DNA of 64,000 nt from Roseitranquillus sp963709765 (GCA_963709765.1 CAVPXL010000004.1:199015-263014); one strand, 5' to 3'; shown: positions 28,147 through 37,676, counted from the stretch's first letter. Program-made: numbers and translations. The notes: generated by a model from the sequence alone, not told the origin.

Positions 28147-29711
28147 GAATCCGCCTCCGCGTTGGTCTTGAGCCACGCGAGGAAGCGACGGACGTCGTCG
28201 GTGTCCTGGAGCGCGTAGTCGGCCAGTGTGACGCGGTCTTTGCCCCGCACTGCGAGGGAAAGACCGCGTCCGATCAGCGCAGCGAAGGCGTCCTCGTCCG
28301 TCAGGTCATCGCCGATGTAGAGGGGCAACCGTCCGTCCTCGCCGAGGCGTGTGTTGTCGAGCAGCCAGGTCACGGCGCGGCCCTTGTCCCAATCCGCGCG
28401 CGGCTGGATTTCGATCACCTTCTTGCCGCGCCCTTTCCTGAGGCTCTCGTGTCGCTCCACGACGTCGTCGACGATCCTCTCCAGCCTTTCCACGTCGGCT
28501 TCGGCAACTCGGCGAAAGTGCACGGCGATCGAGAAGGCCTTCTGCTCGATCTCCGCGCCCTCGATCCCGCTGACGCCCTCGCGCAGGTCCCGGGCCGCCG
28601 TCTCGACGGGCTCAAGGAAACTCTCCGCCTGTTCCGGCCGCACGGAGAGTCCGCCCGGGCCGGCAATGTCGAACCCGTGGCTCCCGGCATAGATCGCGCC
28701 CTCGACGCCGACACGCTCGCGCACGTCTTGCAGGTCGCGGCCGCTGATGATCGCGACCGGGCACCGCTCCGCCACCGCTTCGATCTCCCCGGCCATGCCG
28801 TCCGGCAGGAAGGCGTTCCTGTAGTCGGCGACGATCGGCGACAGGGTTCCGTCATAGTCGAGGAAGACGGAAAGGGGCCGACCCGCGAAACGGTCCTGAA
28901 GCTCCTCGTGCTGGTCCCGGACCAGCGGCAGCCGGTCGAGCGTCCGCAGGCCCGACCGATCCGGCAACGCCAGGCGGCGGAGGTCTGTCGTGACGAGGTC
29001 GGCTCCGTTCGCGCGCAAGGCGTGACGCTGCTCCCCCGCCTCGCGCTCCTGCCTGTTGACTCCCACCACGAGGCCGAACCGTCCGCGGCAGCCCGCCTGC
29101 ACGCCGGAAATGGCGTCTTCGACAACCGCAGCCCGCGAGGGGTGAACCCCAAGCCGCCTGGCGGTCTCGACAAGCTGCGCCGGATCCGGCTTGGCCGCCA
29201 GGTCCCGCTTCCTGGCGTCGGCACCGTCGACCGTTGCGTCGAACACGTCCGCAATGCCGGCAGACGTCAGAACCGCGCGGGCATTTCTGCTCGCCGAGAA
29301 CACCCCGACGGCGATGCCTGCTGCCTTGAGGCAGTCGATCAGATAGACCGCGTCGTCGAAAACGGGCACCTCGTTTTCGTCCAGCCATGCCCGAAAGCGC
29401 CGGTTCTTGGCATTCCCAAGCCCGTGCACGCTGTGCGGCCCGCCTGCATCCGGTTCGCCCTCGGGCAAGTCGATGCCGCGCGAGCGGAGGAACCGCCGGA
29501 CGCCGTCATATCGGGGCACGCCGTCGACGTGATCGAGGTAGTCGCGCCGTGTGAAGGGGCCGCCGTCGTCCTGTCGCTCGCGCAGAAACTCGTCGAAGAC
29601 GTCCTTCCAGACCGCGAAATGCACCTCGGCGGTCCTGGTGATGACCCCGTCCATGTCGAAGATCACCGCCCTAGTGGCATCGTCCGCGCCTCGCTCGGGT
29701 GTCGCATCCAT
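28143..29711 (-). CDS. Beta-phosphoglucomutase / trehalose-6-phosphatase fusion
   Basis: This 522-residue protein joins two HAD phosphotransferases. The N-terminal half (about 1-260) is a HAD-IA beta-phosphoglucomutase: AVIFDMDGVITRTAEVHFAV with the nucleophile Asp and general-acid Asp, VGVFSASRNARAVLTSAG, the Lys in KRDLAAKPDPAQL and VVEDAISGVQAG. The C-terminal half is an OtsB-type phosphatase: LSVFLDYDGTLSPIVADYR, VAIISGRDLQDVRERVG, DWDKGRAVTWLLD and YIGDDLTDEDAFAAL. GGAGAACAGCCGA precedes the ATG. Together with the coupled GH65 gene it could take trehalose 6-phosphate to trehalose and on to glucose and glucose 6-phosphate. No OtsA is in the window. Confidence 0.88.
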   Translation of the reverse strand: MDATPERGADDATRAVIFDMDGVITRTAEVHFAVWKDVFDEFLRERQDDGGPFTRRDYLDHVDGVPRYDGVRRFLRSRGIDLPEGEPDAGGPHSVHGLGNAKNRRFRAWLDENEVPVFDDAVYLIDCLKAAGIAVGVFSASRNARAVLTSAGIADVFDATVDGADARKRDLAAKPDPAQLVETARRLGVHPSRAAVVEDAISGVQAGCRGRFGLVVGVNRQEREAGEQRHALRANGADLVTTDLRRLALPDRSGLRTLDRLPLVRDQHEELQDRFAGRPLSVFLDYDGTLSPIVADYRNAFLPDGMAGEIEAVAERCPVAIISGRDLQDVRERVGVEGAIYAGSHGFDIAGPGGLSVRPEQAESFLEPVETAARDLREGVSGIEGAEIEQKAFSIAVHFRRVAEADVERLERIVDDVVERHESLRKGRGKKVIEIQPRADWDKGRAVTWLLDNTRLGEDGRLPLYIGDDLTDEDAFAALIGRGLSLAVRGKDRVTLADYALQDTDDVRRFLAWLKTNAEADS

Positions 29712-30053
29712 TCGGCTGTTCTCCTTGGCGCCGGTCACACGGCGAGCACGCAGCACCTCCATGCAGGCCGGTGACCTGCCAACGCGCCGTCCAGGTGGAA
29801 GTTTCGGCTTTTTGGTGTGCAACCGGTCCGGGCTGTTCCAACGTTCCCTCATGTCCGGACCTCTTGTGGCGGTCGGTCGATCGGCACTGGCGGCCCCGAC
29901 GAGCGCAGGGACGACGGAGAGGACCCTCCGGCGCTCATCCACGGCACGAACGGCGGTTTCCGCGATCGTCGCCGGCATGACTGCGTTTCTCGTGGATGAA
30001 CGGGCGGTCACGCTTCTGCACGGCGTCGCCGGGTGGCGCGCCGCGACCGGTCC
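29712..30053. other. 340-base intergenic stretch
   Basis: Lies between the SLC13-type gene and the mutase/phosphatase fusion, both on the minus strand. It probably contains the promoter of the fusion-GH65 operon. No gene is supported. Confidence 0.45.
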
Positions 30054-31881
30054 TCACAGCGGCCAGACGAGCAGCAGGACCGGAATCCCGACAGTGACAA
30101 TGATGATCTCGAGCGCGAGACCTAGCCGCCAATAGTCGCGGAAGCCGAAACCCCCGGGGCCAAGGATCAGCGTGTTGTTCTGGTGCCCGATCGGCGTAAG
30201 GAACGCGCACGAGGCGCCGACCGCCACGGCAATCAAAAAAGTGTCGGGATTGGCGTCGAGCGCCGCGGCCGTGCCGAGCGCGATGGGGCAGAGAACCGCC
30301 GCTGTCGCCGCGTTGTTCATCACGTCAGACAGGAACATCGTGACGACCAGGATCAGCGTCAGTGCGACGACCGCGCTGCCCTGCGCTATGTTCTCCAGCA
30401 GGAGGCGGGCGAGGAGTTCAGCCGTGCCCGTCTCCTCCATTGCGCCGGCGACCGGCAATAGCGCTGCCAGAAGCACGACGACCGGCCAGTCGATCGCCTC
30501 GTAGACCCGGCGCGGCGGGACCGTCCCGAACGCCATCGAGGCGAGGACCCCGATCGCGAACGAAATCGCGACAGGCAGGAGGTCGAACGCCGCCGCGGCC
30601 ACGGCGCCCGCCATGATCAGCGTTGCGATGAGAGCCTGCCGGCTGTCAGGAAGGTTCAGGTTGCGCTCGGCGAGCGGGACCGCCCCATTCTCCGACGCAA
30701 ATCCCAGCAACGCCTCCTGCGACCCCTGCATCAGCAGCAGGTCGCCGGCGGCGATCCGCATCGTCCTGAGGCGCGCTGTCGGACGCCTGCCATGGCGTGA
30801 GACCGCGAGCAGATTTATCCCGTGCCGGGTTCTGAGCCGCATTCCCGCCGCCGAGCGCGAGATCAGTGCCGAGCCTGGCCGCACGACAAGCTCCATGAGA
30901 ATGGCGTCCCTTGCCCCGGCCTCGTCGGGCTTCGGGGTCGGTTCCTTCTCTTGTCCGGGCTCTGCGGCAATCTCGCCGGTATCCGTATCTGCCGCATCGT
31001 CCTCCGCCTCCTCCAACGTCAGTCCAAGGGTGGAGACGATTTCGGACAGGTCCTCTGCCTCCGCCTCGAGGATGAGGACGTCCCCCTGGCGGATGAGGCG
31101 ACGGCCTGGTGGAGCCGTCAAACGCCTGTCACCGCGGATCAATCCTACGATCTGCGCGCCGGTTTCGCCGAACTTCTCCTCTACGGCGCGCACCGTCTCA
31201 CCGATCGCCGCGCTGTCTGCGGACACCAGGGCTTCGGTCAGGTAGGCGCTGGTCGTGAAGCTTTCCGAAGCGATGGTGTGCCGGGCCGGAACGAGCCGCC
31301 ACCCCGCGAGAGCGATGAAGGAGACCCCGACGGCGGCCACGGCCGCCCCGACCGGGGTGAAATCGAACATTCCGAAATCCGCCACCGGCGCGGAAGCCGG
31401 AAACAATCAGGTTGGGCGGCGTTCCGATGAGTGTCGTCATGCCACCGAGGATCGTCCCGAAAGACAGCGGCATCAGAATCTGTCCGGCGGCCAGGTGGAG
31501 CTTCTTGGACAACTGCACCGCCACGGGCATCAGGAGTGCCATGGCGCCGACATTGTTCATCAGGCCCGAAAGCGCGGCGCCAAGACCGACGAGCGCCGCG
31601 ATGCTGAGCGTAGGGCCTGCGTTCCGCGGCAGGATGGCATGCGCCGCAAGGTCGATCGCTCCCGAGGTCTGAAGTCCGCGGCTGAGGACGAGCACGCAGG
31701 CGACGGTAACGACCGCTGGATGCCCGAAGCCCTCGAAGGCGGCAGACGGAGCGACGAGGCCAAGCAGGACGGACGCGAGCAGCGCAGCGAGCGCCACCAT
31801 GTCGTGCCGCCATCTACCCCAGACGAACATGAGGAGCGTGCCGGACAGGACCGCGAGGATCTTTACTTGTTCGCTCTCCAT
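30054..31881 (-). CDS. SLC13-family anion permease with RCK_C domains, frameshifted
   Basis: A permease of about 608 residues with the split-membrane layout of the SLC13/DASS group: N-terminal helices (GFGHPAVVTVACVLVLSRGL, LSGLMNNVGAMALLMPVAVQ, LMPLSFGTILGGMTTLIGTP), two regulatory RCK_C/TrkA_C domains in the middle (DVLILEAEAEDLSEIVSTLG and LLLMQGSQEALLGFASENG), and C-terminal helices (MFLSDVMNNAATAAVLCPIA, FLTPIGHQNNTLILGPGGF). The NNxxA and TPxxxxxN motifs appear in each half as expected. The frame breaks at about 31385-31400 after PNLIVSGFRA. Ions in this family range from sulfate to dicarboxylates, so the substrate is open. Confidence 0.85.
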
Positions 31882-32115
31882 CGCTCCCCGGTTCCAGAGA
31901 CCGAATGACCTCGGTCCTCGGTTGGTAGTGGAGGCGCTACTGGAAAGACAGGTTCATCTGCCGATGAGCGGGCGGTGTCCTGGAGCGCGCGCGAACCTGT
32001 CTCAAGCGTCCCGGCGAATGATCTTCGGCCTTCGCGTCCTCGTCATGCGTCCCTCCCTGATGCGGTTCCAGGCACGTGTGACGCCCTTCGGTCCGCCGCG
32101 TCGAACGTGGCGATC

Positions 32116-32153
32116 CGACGCATCGCGAACGTAGAAACGTTCGTGATGCGTCG
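32116..32153. repeat. 17-bp inverted repeat with a 4-base loop
   Basis: CGACGCATCGCGAACGT is followed by AGAA and by a near-perfect complement with one mismatch. This would fold into a very stable hairpin on either strand. It lies at the point where the hydroxyacid dehydrogenase relic loses its homology. There is no long T run, so it is not a classic terminator. Confidence 0.65.
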
Positions 32154-32155
32154 TC

Positions 32156-32560
32156 TTTGCGATAGCGGTCAGGGCCTCGACCACCGCCCACGGTTCGTGT
32201 TGATCAGTATCACGCCGCGCTTCATCTTCGCGAGGGCCGCCGCATCGATCCGGTGGTGTGACTCCGGCGTTGGCGGGCATTGCACTGTAACGACGTCGCT
32301 GCGCCGAAGGGTTCGTCGCGGCTGCAATCGTGGAGCGCGCGTGCGGCGCAGGCGGCGTTCTGGACCGGGTCATGGGCGAAGAGGGCGCAACCAAAGCCGA
32401 TCAGCATGCGGGCGACGACCTGGCCGATCTGGCCGGTCGCGACAATGGCAGCGGCCTTTCGTGCACTCGGGCGCGAAATTCCCCGCCCGAATGCGGTTGC
32501 TGGCGAGGTGCGTCATCTCGATGAATGTCGGCATCCCTGGCTCGGCGTCTGGGCGAGCTC
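32156..32560 (-). pseudogene. D-2-hydroxyacid dehydrogenase relic
   Basis: Pieces of a D-lactate-dehydrogenase-like NAD enzyme are visible in several frames: FIEMTHLASNRIRAGNFAPE, the nucleotide region TGQIGQVVARMLIGFGC, LFAHDPVQNAACAARA, DAAALAKMKRGVILINTNRG, then directly VEALTAIAKTT. In intact homologues about 80 residues, including the catalytic Arg-Glu-His region, lie between the last two pieces. So there is a large internal deletion besides frameshifts and loss of the N-terminal third. Confidence 0.62.
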
Positions 32561-32679
32561 TGTTCCCCGTCTTGGGACCCGGGCGAGCGTCTGGCGGCCA
32601 ATCTGGATGAGGGTGCGATGCGGTACAGGCTCGCCCCGCGGCGAACCCGGGTCGCAACGGGCGGTAGCGCGCGAGGCGT

Positions 32680-33597
32680 TCAGTCTCGCCCACCGAAGAT
32701 CGCGACAGCCGAGGCGCGACCGTCCTCATGAGCAGCGGCGGCAAAGCCCAGATGCGTGGCGCGGGCGGCGCCGAGAGCGTCATCGGCCCCCTTCCCGGCC
32801 CACTCCTCGACAAAGGCCGCGACATTCTCCCGCGACAGGGCGGGGCCGGCCCTGCCCCGGCTGGCGCTGAGGATCGACAGGCTCGTCCAGCCGGTCGATC
32901 CCGCGGGCAGAAGGCCGAACATGTTTTCCGGCAGCTCCTCTCCTGCCAAACGGATCTCGAGCACCCGCTCCGCTACCGCGTCGAGTGGATCGCTGGCTTC
33001 AAGCGGCTCGAGCCCTGCGCCGTCGCGCCGGGCGTTGATCTCGTTCAGCGCTGCGGCGCCGGCGTCCGTGGCGCTGAGTGCCGGAGCGCCGGATTCCGCG
33101 CCAGGGCCGGCGAAGGTCTGGACAGCGTAGATCTCATCGGCCTCCCCCGCGATGCCGAAACCGAAACGGTCGAAACCTTCGGAGAGGATGTTCTCACGAT
33201 GTTCGCGGCTCTGCATCCAGCCTTCATGAAACGCCTCGACGCGATCGACATTGGGCGGAGGCCTGCAACCGGAGCATTTGGCGATGTTTTCGCCGCTGAA
33301 CGCCCAGCGACTGCCGCCCGCGGCGCGAAACCGGTCCCGGGGTGTCTCTCCGTCGGGCGCGACGTGGGCGTAGTAGCCTCCTTCGACCATGTCGCTCGCA
33401 TGGCCTTGCGCGGCTTCGTTCAGGATCGGGCCGGGGTTCAGATGGGGCAGGCCCGCGTCGCCGCGCGCGTCGTTCACCAGGTCGAGGGCATGCTGGCGAA
33501 GCCGGTCCAGATGGCCGGCCTCCTGCGCGCCTGCCGGGATCGCGGCGGCGCAAAAGACGGCGAGGGCCATTTCGCAGATGGCGTGGCGTGCGATCAC
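32680..33597 (-). CDS. Secreted CAP/SCP-domain protein
   Basis: This 305-residue protein has a signal peptide (ICEMALAVFCAAAIPAGAQE) and a CAP (YkwD-like) domain with HALDLVNDARGDAGLPHLNP, HASDMVEGGYYAHVAPDGET, SGENIAKCSGCRPP and HRENILSEGFDRFGFGIAGE, which hold the paired His and Glu typical of the fold. A second, C-terminal segment (LNEINARRDGAGLEPLE) looks like a degenerate second CAP copy. The GTG at 33597 follows AAGGAG at good spacing. Bacterial CAP proteins have mostly unknown roles. Confidence 0.85.
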   Translation of the reverse strand: MIARHAICEMALAVFCAAAIPAGAQEAGHLDRLRQHALDLVNDARGDAGLPHLNPGPILNEAAQGHASDMVEGGYYAHVAPDGETPRDRFRAAGGSRWAFSGENIAKCSGCRPPPNVDRVEAFHEGWMQSREHRENILSEGFDRFGFGIAGEADEIYAVQTFAGPGAESGAPALSATDAGAAALNEINARRDGAGLEPLEASDPLDAVAERVLEIRLAGEELPENMFGLLPAGSTGWTSLSILSASRGRAGPALSRENVAAFVEEWAGKGADDALGAARATHLGFAAAAHEDGRASAVAIFGGRD

Positions 33598-33792
33598 GGG
33601 CGGTCTCCTTGTGAGGCGAAGGTCCCCGGGTAGCAAACCCCCCAGGCCGGGGCGCGTTCCGCGCCGCCTGTTTGCCTGGTCAATATGCGGGAAATCCGTG
33701 ATCGGCGCGCGCCGCCTTTCTACGGCCAGTTGGACCGCGGACATTTCTTCAATCATCTCGTTGCCAAATAGGGTGGCTCCACGGCCGGGCGG

Positions 33793-34365
33793 TCATCCGC
33801 CAGCCCATGCGTCGAGAAGCGGTCCGTCCGCCCCATAAACCGGGTCGGTACGGGGACGTGCGACGCCGGCGATCCTGTCGAGCACCGCGCCGTCATGCGG
33901 TCGCTCGCCCCGGATCGTCTCGAAGTTCTCCTGCCCCGGTGGATAAGCCCCGCACACTTGGAAGTCCCGGCTGGCCTCGATCTGACGATGGCCGGTGCCC
34001 GCCGGCAGCACGATGACATCGCCGGCCGTGACGCTCACCTGCTCTCCCTGCGATCCGCCCAGCATCAGCACCGCGCGCCCCGAAGCGACGGCCAGTGCCT
34101 CGTGCGCGTCGGGGTGATAATGATGGTAGTCGAAGACCTTCCACACCCAGGTACCGCCCCATCCGCTCGCCTCGAGCCGCGCCTTGACTGCGTACGCCGA
34201 GGCACCGGCACAGAGCGCCCCGCGCATCACAAGCACCGGCAGATCCGGGTTGTTCGGAACCGTGCCGTCGTCCGCGAACCTGAACCTTCGGATCTCGATC
34301 CCGGCCCTTGGCGTAACGGCCGCGGCGCTGTCCTGCGCTTCGCTGAATTCGCTGAATTCGCTCAT
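33793..34365 (-). CDS. Cupin-domain protein with a short N-terminal repeat
   Basis: This 190-residue cupin has motif 1 around KVFDYHHYHPDAHEALAVAS and motif 2 around AGDVIVLPAGTGHRQIEAS; the His residues are likely metal ligands. Function is unknown. The N-terminus begins MSEFSEFSE, encoded by three tandem copies of a 9-base unit containing GAATTC. AAGGAGCG precedes the ATG. Confidence 0.8.
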   Translation of the reverse strand: MSEFSEFSEAQDSAAAVTPRAGIEIRRFRFADDGTVPNNPDLPVLVMRGALCAGASAYAVKARLEASGWGGTWVWKVFDYHHYHPDAHEALAVASGRAVLMLGGSQGEQVSVTAGDVIVLPAGTGHRQIEASRDFQVCGAYPPGQENFETIRGERPHDGAVLDRIAGVARPRTDPVYGADGPLLDAWAGG

Positions 34366-35250
34366 TTTCGCTCCTTTTCAAGTCCGTTCCGCCCAGGCGT
34401 CCGTCTCGCCGTGGTTGGATATCTGCCATCGGGACGCATGGGTGGGGCCGTGTTCCCGGAGGCCTCATGCGCCGATCGAAATCTAGCACGAAATCGGCAC
34501 CGACCGCGGCGCCGGGCGTCTGGAACCCGGGCGGCACGGCATCTTCGTCGACCCGCGAAGCCACCGCGAGCGGCGTCACAGCACTCAACGTTCAGGGGGT
34601 CGGCGTGCAGCAGCGAGGCGACGCGCTGGCCGAAAGCATCCCACGCCCCGCCGAGGATCCGGGCCACTTTCCTTGCCGGCTGCCGCTCACCGGGTTCGAA
34701 GCGTCGCGCCGCGCTGTCGCCTTTCACGCTGCCGCGAGGACCCGCGACCGCAGCGCACGGTTGGCCTCCGTCGGCGCTCGCGCCAGGGCCGAAAACGCGG
34801 GTGCGGCTTGGACGTCAACTTCGATCCAGCACGCGGCGGTGGTGTGCCAGGCGCTCTCACCCCGTAGCTCACGTCCACGGCAAGTCACAGACCTCTTGCC
34901 GAAGTCGGCAATGGCGCAGAGCGGCCTCGCCGGCGCGGATTCGCGCGCCCGTGGGGCGAGTCTCGGCCACGGGCGCGATCGGCGTCGGACCCGACGTGGT
35001 CGCGCTATCTGAAAGTGCCGTGGCAATTGCGTTTCCCGGAGCCTGTGGGTTCGGCGCGAGGTTCGCCCTGAGCGCAGAGTGCCACACCCGGCGCGCCATG
35101 ATCGCCACGAGCCAACGCAATGTGGTACTTGTCGGCGCCAAAAAGATCGGTCCCCTGGCACGGCATCGAATGGCGCCCTCGACATGATTATCAAAGAGGC
35201 CGATATGCGGGCGAAAGCGCCCTCGGCGTCCACCGGATTGGACATGGTGA
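34366..35250. other. 885-base degenerate stretch
   Basis: No intact gene is recognised. Frames on both strands are Arg/Ala-rich. Toward its right end (about 35000-35210, plus strand) GFGARFALSAECHTRRAMIA followed by SQRNVVLVGAKKIG resembles the C-terminal sensor part of DeoR-type regulators (RAMIxxxxxVVLLADxSKxG), but this is weak. Confidence 0.4.
35000..35210 (+). pseudogene. Possible DeoR-family regulator fragment
   Basis: Residues TRRAMIATSQRNVVLVGAKK and neighbours resemble the effector-domain end of DeoR/GlpR regulators. The helix-turn-helix part is absent and the match is short, so this is a low-confidence call. Confidence 0.25.
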
Positions 35251-36408
35251 ATGCCTGATATCGTCACACCCTGGCGCAGCGTCGCCGCCACTTTCGCCTT
35301 GAACGGAGTGCTTCTGGGGTGTTGGGCCTCGCGCGTTCCGACGATCACCGCGGGTTTCGGCCTCGACGAAGGCGCGCTCGGGCTGCTGCTCCTGGTGATG
35401 GGGGTGGGGGCGCTGGTTTCCTTTCCGATCGCCGGCAAGCTTGCGGACCGTTTCGGCGCGGTGCGGGTGACCCGCTGGATCACGGCGATCTATCTCGTCT
35501 CGATCGCTCTGGTCGGGCTGGCGCCGGTGGTGCCCGCGCTCGGGCTGGCGCTGTTCCTCTTCGGCATGTGCCACGGCGCCATGGACGTGACGATGAACTC
35601 CTGGGCCGCCGAGGTGGAACGGCACATGGGGCGGTCGGTCATGTCCTCCTTCCACGCAATGTGGAGCCTCGGCGCGGGCCTGGGCGCCGCCGGCGGCTTC
35701 GTTGCCACGAGCCTCGCCGCCCCGGTCTCGCTGCATTTCGTGCTGGCCGCGGCGCTGACGGCGCTGCTGTTCGGTCCGTTCCTGCGGATCGACTGGACCT
35801 CGCGGATTTCAACGGGCGGCGCGGGCGATCCGGTTTTCGCCTTCCCGCGCGGCGCGCTGGTCTTCGTCGGTCTCGTCGCGCTCGGCGCGGGGCTCGGCGA
35901 AGGTGCTGCGGTCGATTGGAGCGCGGTCTTTCTCGCCGATGTTCTCGGCGCCACCGAGGTCCATGCGACGCTGGGCTATGCAACCTTTTCGGTCACCATG
36001 GTCGCGATGCGGCTTTGCATCGACCGGCTGATAACACGGCACGGACCGCAGAGGGTGGCGCGGGCCAGCGGCCTGCTGGCGGCTTCAGGCTACCTGCTCT
36101 GCGCGGTGTCGAGCGCGCTGCCTGTGGCGCTTGCGGGCTTCGTGTTGATGGGGATGGGCTATGCGGCAGTGATCCCGCTGGCTTTCAGCCGCGCGGCGGC
36201 CGATCCAGAGATTCCGGCCGGCCAGGCCATCGCCTCGGTTGCCACGCTGGGCTACGGCGCGATGCTGATGGGGCCGCCGGCCATCGGGTTCATCGCTGAT
36301 GCCAGTTCGCTGCGGGTGTCCTTCGTGCTGGTGGGCCTCTTCGCGCTGATGATTGCGGTGCTATCGCCGGTGCTCGGGCGTCCTCGCTCGGCGCCGCGGG
36401 CGGCCTGA
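35251..36408 (+). CDS. MFS permease, YbjJ/fucose-permease-like
   Basis: This 385-residue major facilitator has about twelve helices and the inter-helix motif GKLADRFGAVRVTRW between helices 2 and 3. The segment HGAMDVTMNSWAAEVERHMG is typical of the YbjJ subgroup, often annotated as sugar or small-molecule permease. The ATG follows GGACATGGTGA, a weak ribosome site. It stands alone on the plus strand. Confidence 0.85.
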   Translation: MPDIVTPWRSVAATFALNGVLLGCWASRVPTITAGFGLDEGALGLLLLVMGVGALVSFPIAGKLADRFGAVRVTRWITAIYLVSIALVGLAPVVPALGLALFLFGMCHGAMDVTMNSWAAEVERHMGRSVMSSFHAMWSLGAGLGAAGGFVATSLAAPVSLHFVLAAALTALLFGPFLRIDWTSRISTGGAGDPVFAFPRGALVFVGLVALGAGLGEGAAVDWSAVFLADVLGATEVHATLGYATFSVTMVAMRLCIDRLITRHGPQRVARASGLLAASGYLLCAVSSALPVALAGFVLMGMGYAAVIPLAFSRAAADPEIPAGQAIASVATLGYGAMLMGPPAIGFIADASSLRVSFVLVGLFALMIAVLSPVLGRPRSAPRAA

Positions 36409-36773
36409 ACTGACTTTTCACGCCGTCAAGCCAGTGCGGTAAAGGTATCGCGCCGGGCGGTCGACCGGCGGGAGCCCGGCCTATCCTGCGGATGCGCATG
36501 GGCCCGATCATGCCTGCACAATGGCGGCGTGCCTCCGGCATGGGGACGAATTCCCGGTCATTCCCGCCTCCCCTTCCCGGTTGAACCGCCGACAGCCATG
36601 GTCATTTTAAGGAGTACCTGCTGTTATTGATAACGGCAGACAGGATTATTGTAGCGAGATCGCATCGATAGGGGCTAACAAGCGCGAACGCATCGTAGGC
36701 TTGCCTTCGCAAGGCCGCCACCGGCGCTCGGCCCTTTGGAAGTCCGGACGGGATTCGTGATGTTGGAGGGCTG
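36409..36773. promoter_or_regulatory. 365-base leader upstream of the GntR-TRAP operon
   Basis: No gene is seen. AT content rises around 36600-36680, which fits a promoter region, and a 22-base imperfect palindrome lies there. Confidence 0.5.
36618..36639. promoter_or_regulatory. 22-base palindrome, candidate GntR operator
   Basis: CTGCTGTTAT and ATAACGGCAG flank TG, with a single mismatch between the arms. It lies 135 bases before the gntR start in the AT-rich part of the leader. Autoregulation by the FadR-type protein is an inference from position. Confidence 0.45.
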
Positions 36774-37676
36774 ATGCTCAGTACGCAGATCCACAAGTTT
36801 GACGTCGTCGGCCATGACGGAGAGACCGTCGGCGACGTCGCCTACCGACGCATCCGGTCGGACATCGTTCACGGTCACCACAAGCCGCTCCGAAAACTCA
36901 AGCTTGAGGTACTCAAGGAAAAATACTCGGTCAGCATCTCCACACTCCGCGAGATCCTCAGCAAGTTGACGATGGAGGAACTCGTCACGGCCGAGGGGCA
37001 GCGTGGCTTCGAGGTGGCTCCGATCAGCGAGAGCGGCCTGCGCGACGTTGCCGACATGCGCATCCTGCTGGAGACGCATGCCCTGCGCAGATCCATGGCC
37101 GCCGGTGACCTCGACTGGCGGGGCAACGTCGTCGCGGCGCATTACAAGCTCGCGGCAGTCGAGAAGGACCTGATCGACGGCGGACAGAGCGCCGTCGAGA
37201 AATGGGTGCGCTATGACTGGGGCTTTCATCACGCCACGATTTCGGCCTGCAACGCCCCGGCGCTGATGCAGGCGCACTCCTCGGTCTTCGACCGATACCT
37301 GCGCTATCACATGCTCGTCCTGTCGTTCCGAGGTCGGATCGCGGCGGAAGAGCACGAGAGGATGCGAGACCTCGTCCTTGCAGGCGACGCGGATGGAGCG
37401 GTCGAGCTCCTTGTCTTCCACGTCCAGAGCGGCGTGGAACACATCCTGGCCACCGGCCACATTCCCAGCGACTTGACTCTCAGCAGCCAAGAAACATCTG
37501 ACGTTTTTGGAGTTGACAGACAAAACCAGGAATGCGGAAGTGACCTCCACCCCACGGGAGAGGGTGCAGATCAAAGGGAGGACCACGATGACATTCCTCA
37601 CGCGCCGCGCGGCGCTCGCGACCGCGCTCGCCGCCACCACGGCCAGCATCGGCCTCGGTGCCGTTGCGCAGGATAA
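36774..37676 (+). CDS. GntR-family (FadR/FCD) transcriptional regulator
   Basis: The N-terminal winged helix (VAYRRIRSDIVHGHHKPLRK, then YSVSISTLREILSKLTMEEL) is followed by an FCD ligand domain (LRDVADMRILLETHALRRSM, RYDWGFHHATISACNAPALM, EHERMRDLVLAGDADGAVEL) with the His residues that bind metal in this family. The domain ends near residue 235 (VEHILATGHIP), but the frame stays open to 37676 and so runs about 90 bases into dctP. A lost stop through an indel near 37498 is likely, since TGA is present there in the next frame. It probably controls the downstream TRAP and shikimate-pathway genes. Confidence 0.82.
   Translation: MLSTQIHKFDVVGHDGETVGDVAYRRIRSDIVHGHHKPLRKLKLEVLKEKYSVSISTLREILSKLTMEELVTAEGQRGFEVAPISESGLRDVADMRILLETHALRRSMAAGDLDWRGNVVAAHYKLAAVEKDLIDGGQSAVEKWVRYDWGFHHATISACNAPALMQAHSSVFDRYLRYHMLVLSFRGRIAAEEHERMRDLVLAGDADGAVELLVFHVQSGVEHILATGHIPSDLTLSSQETSDVFGVDRQNQECGSDLHPTGEGADQREDHDDIPHAPRGARDRARRHHGQHRPRCRCAG

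Noticed and set aside
25552..28218. 888-codon plus-strand frame opposite the GH65 gene
   Set aside because: It is the complement of a strongly conserved enzyme and has no domain of its own; a GC-rich shadow frame.
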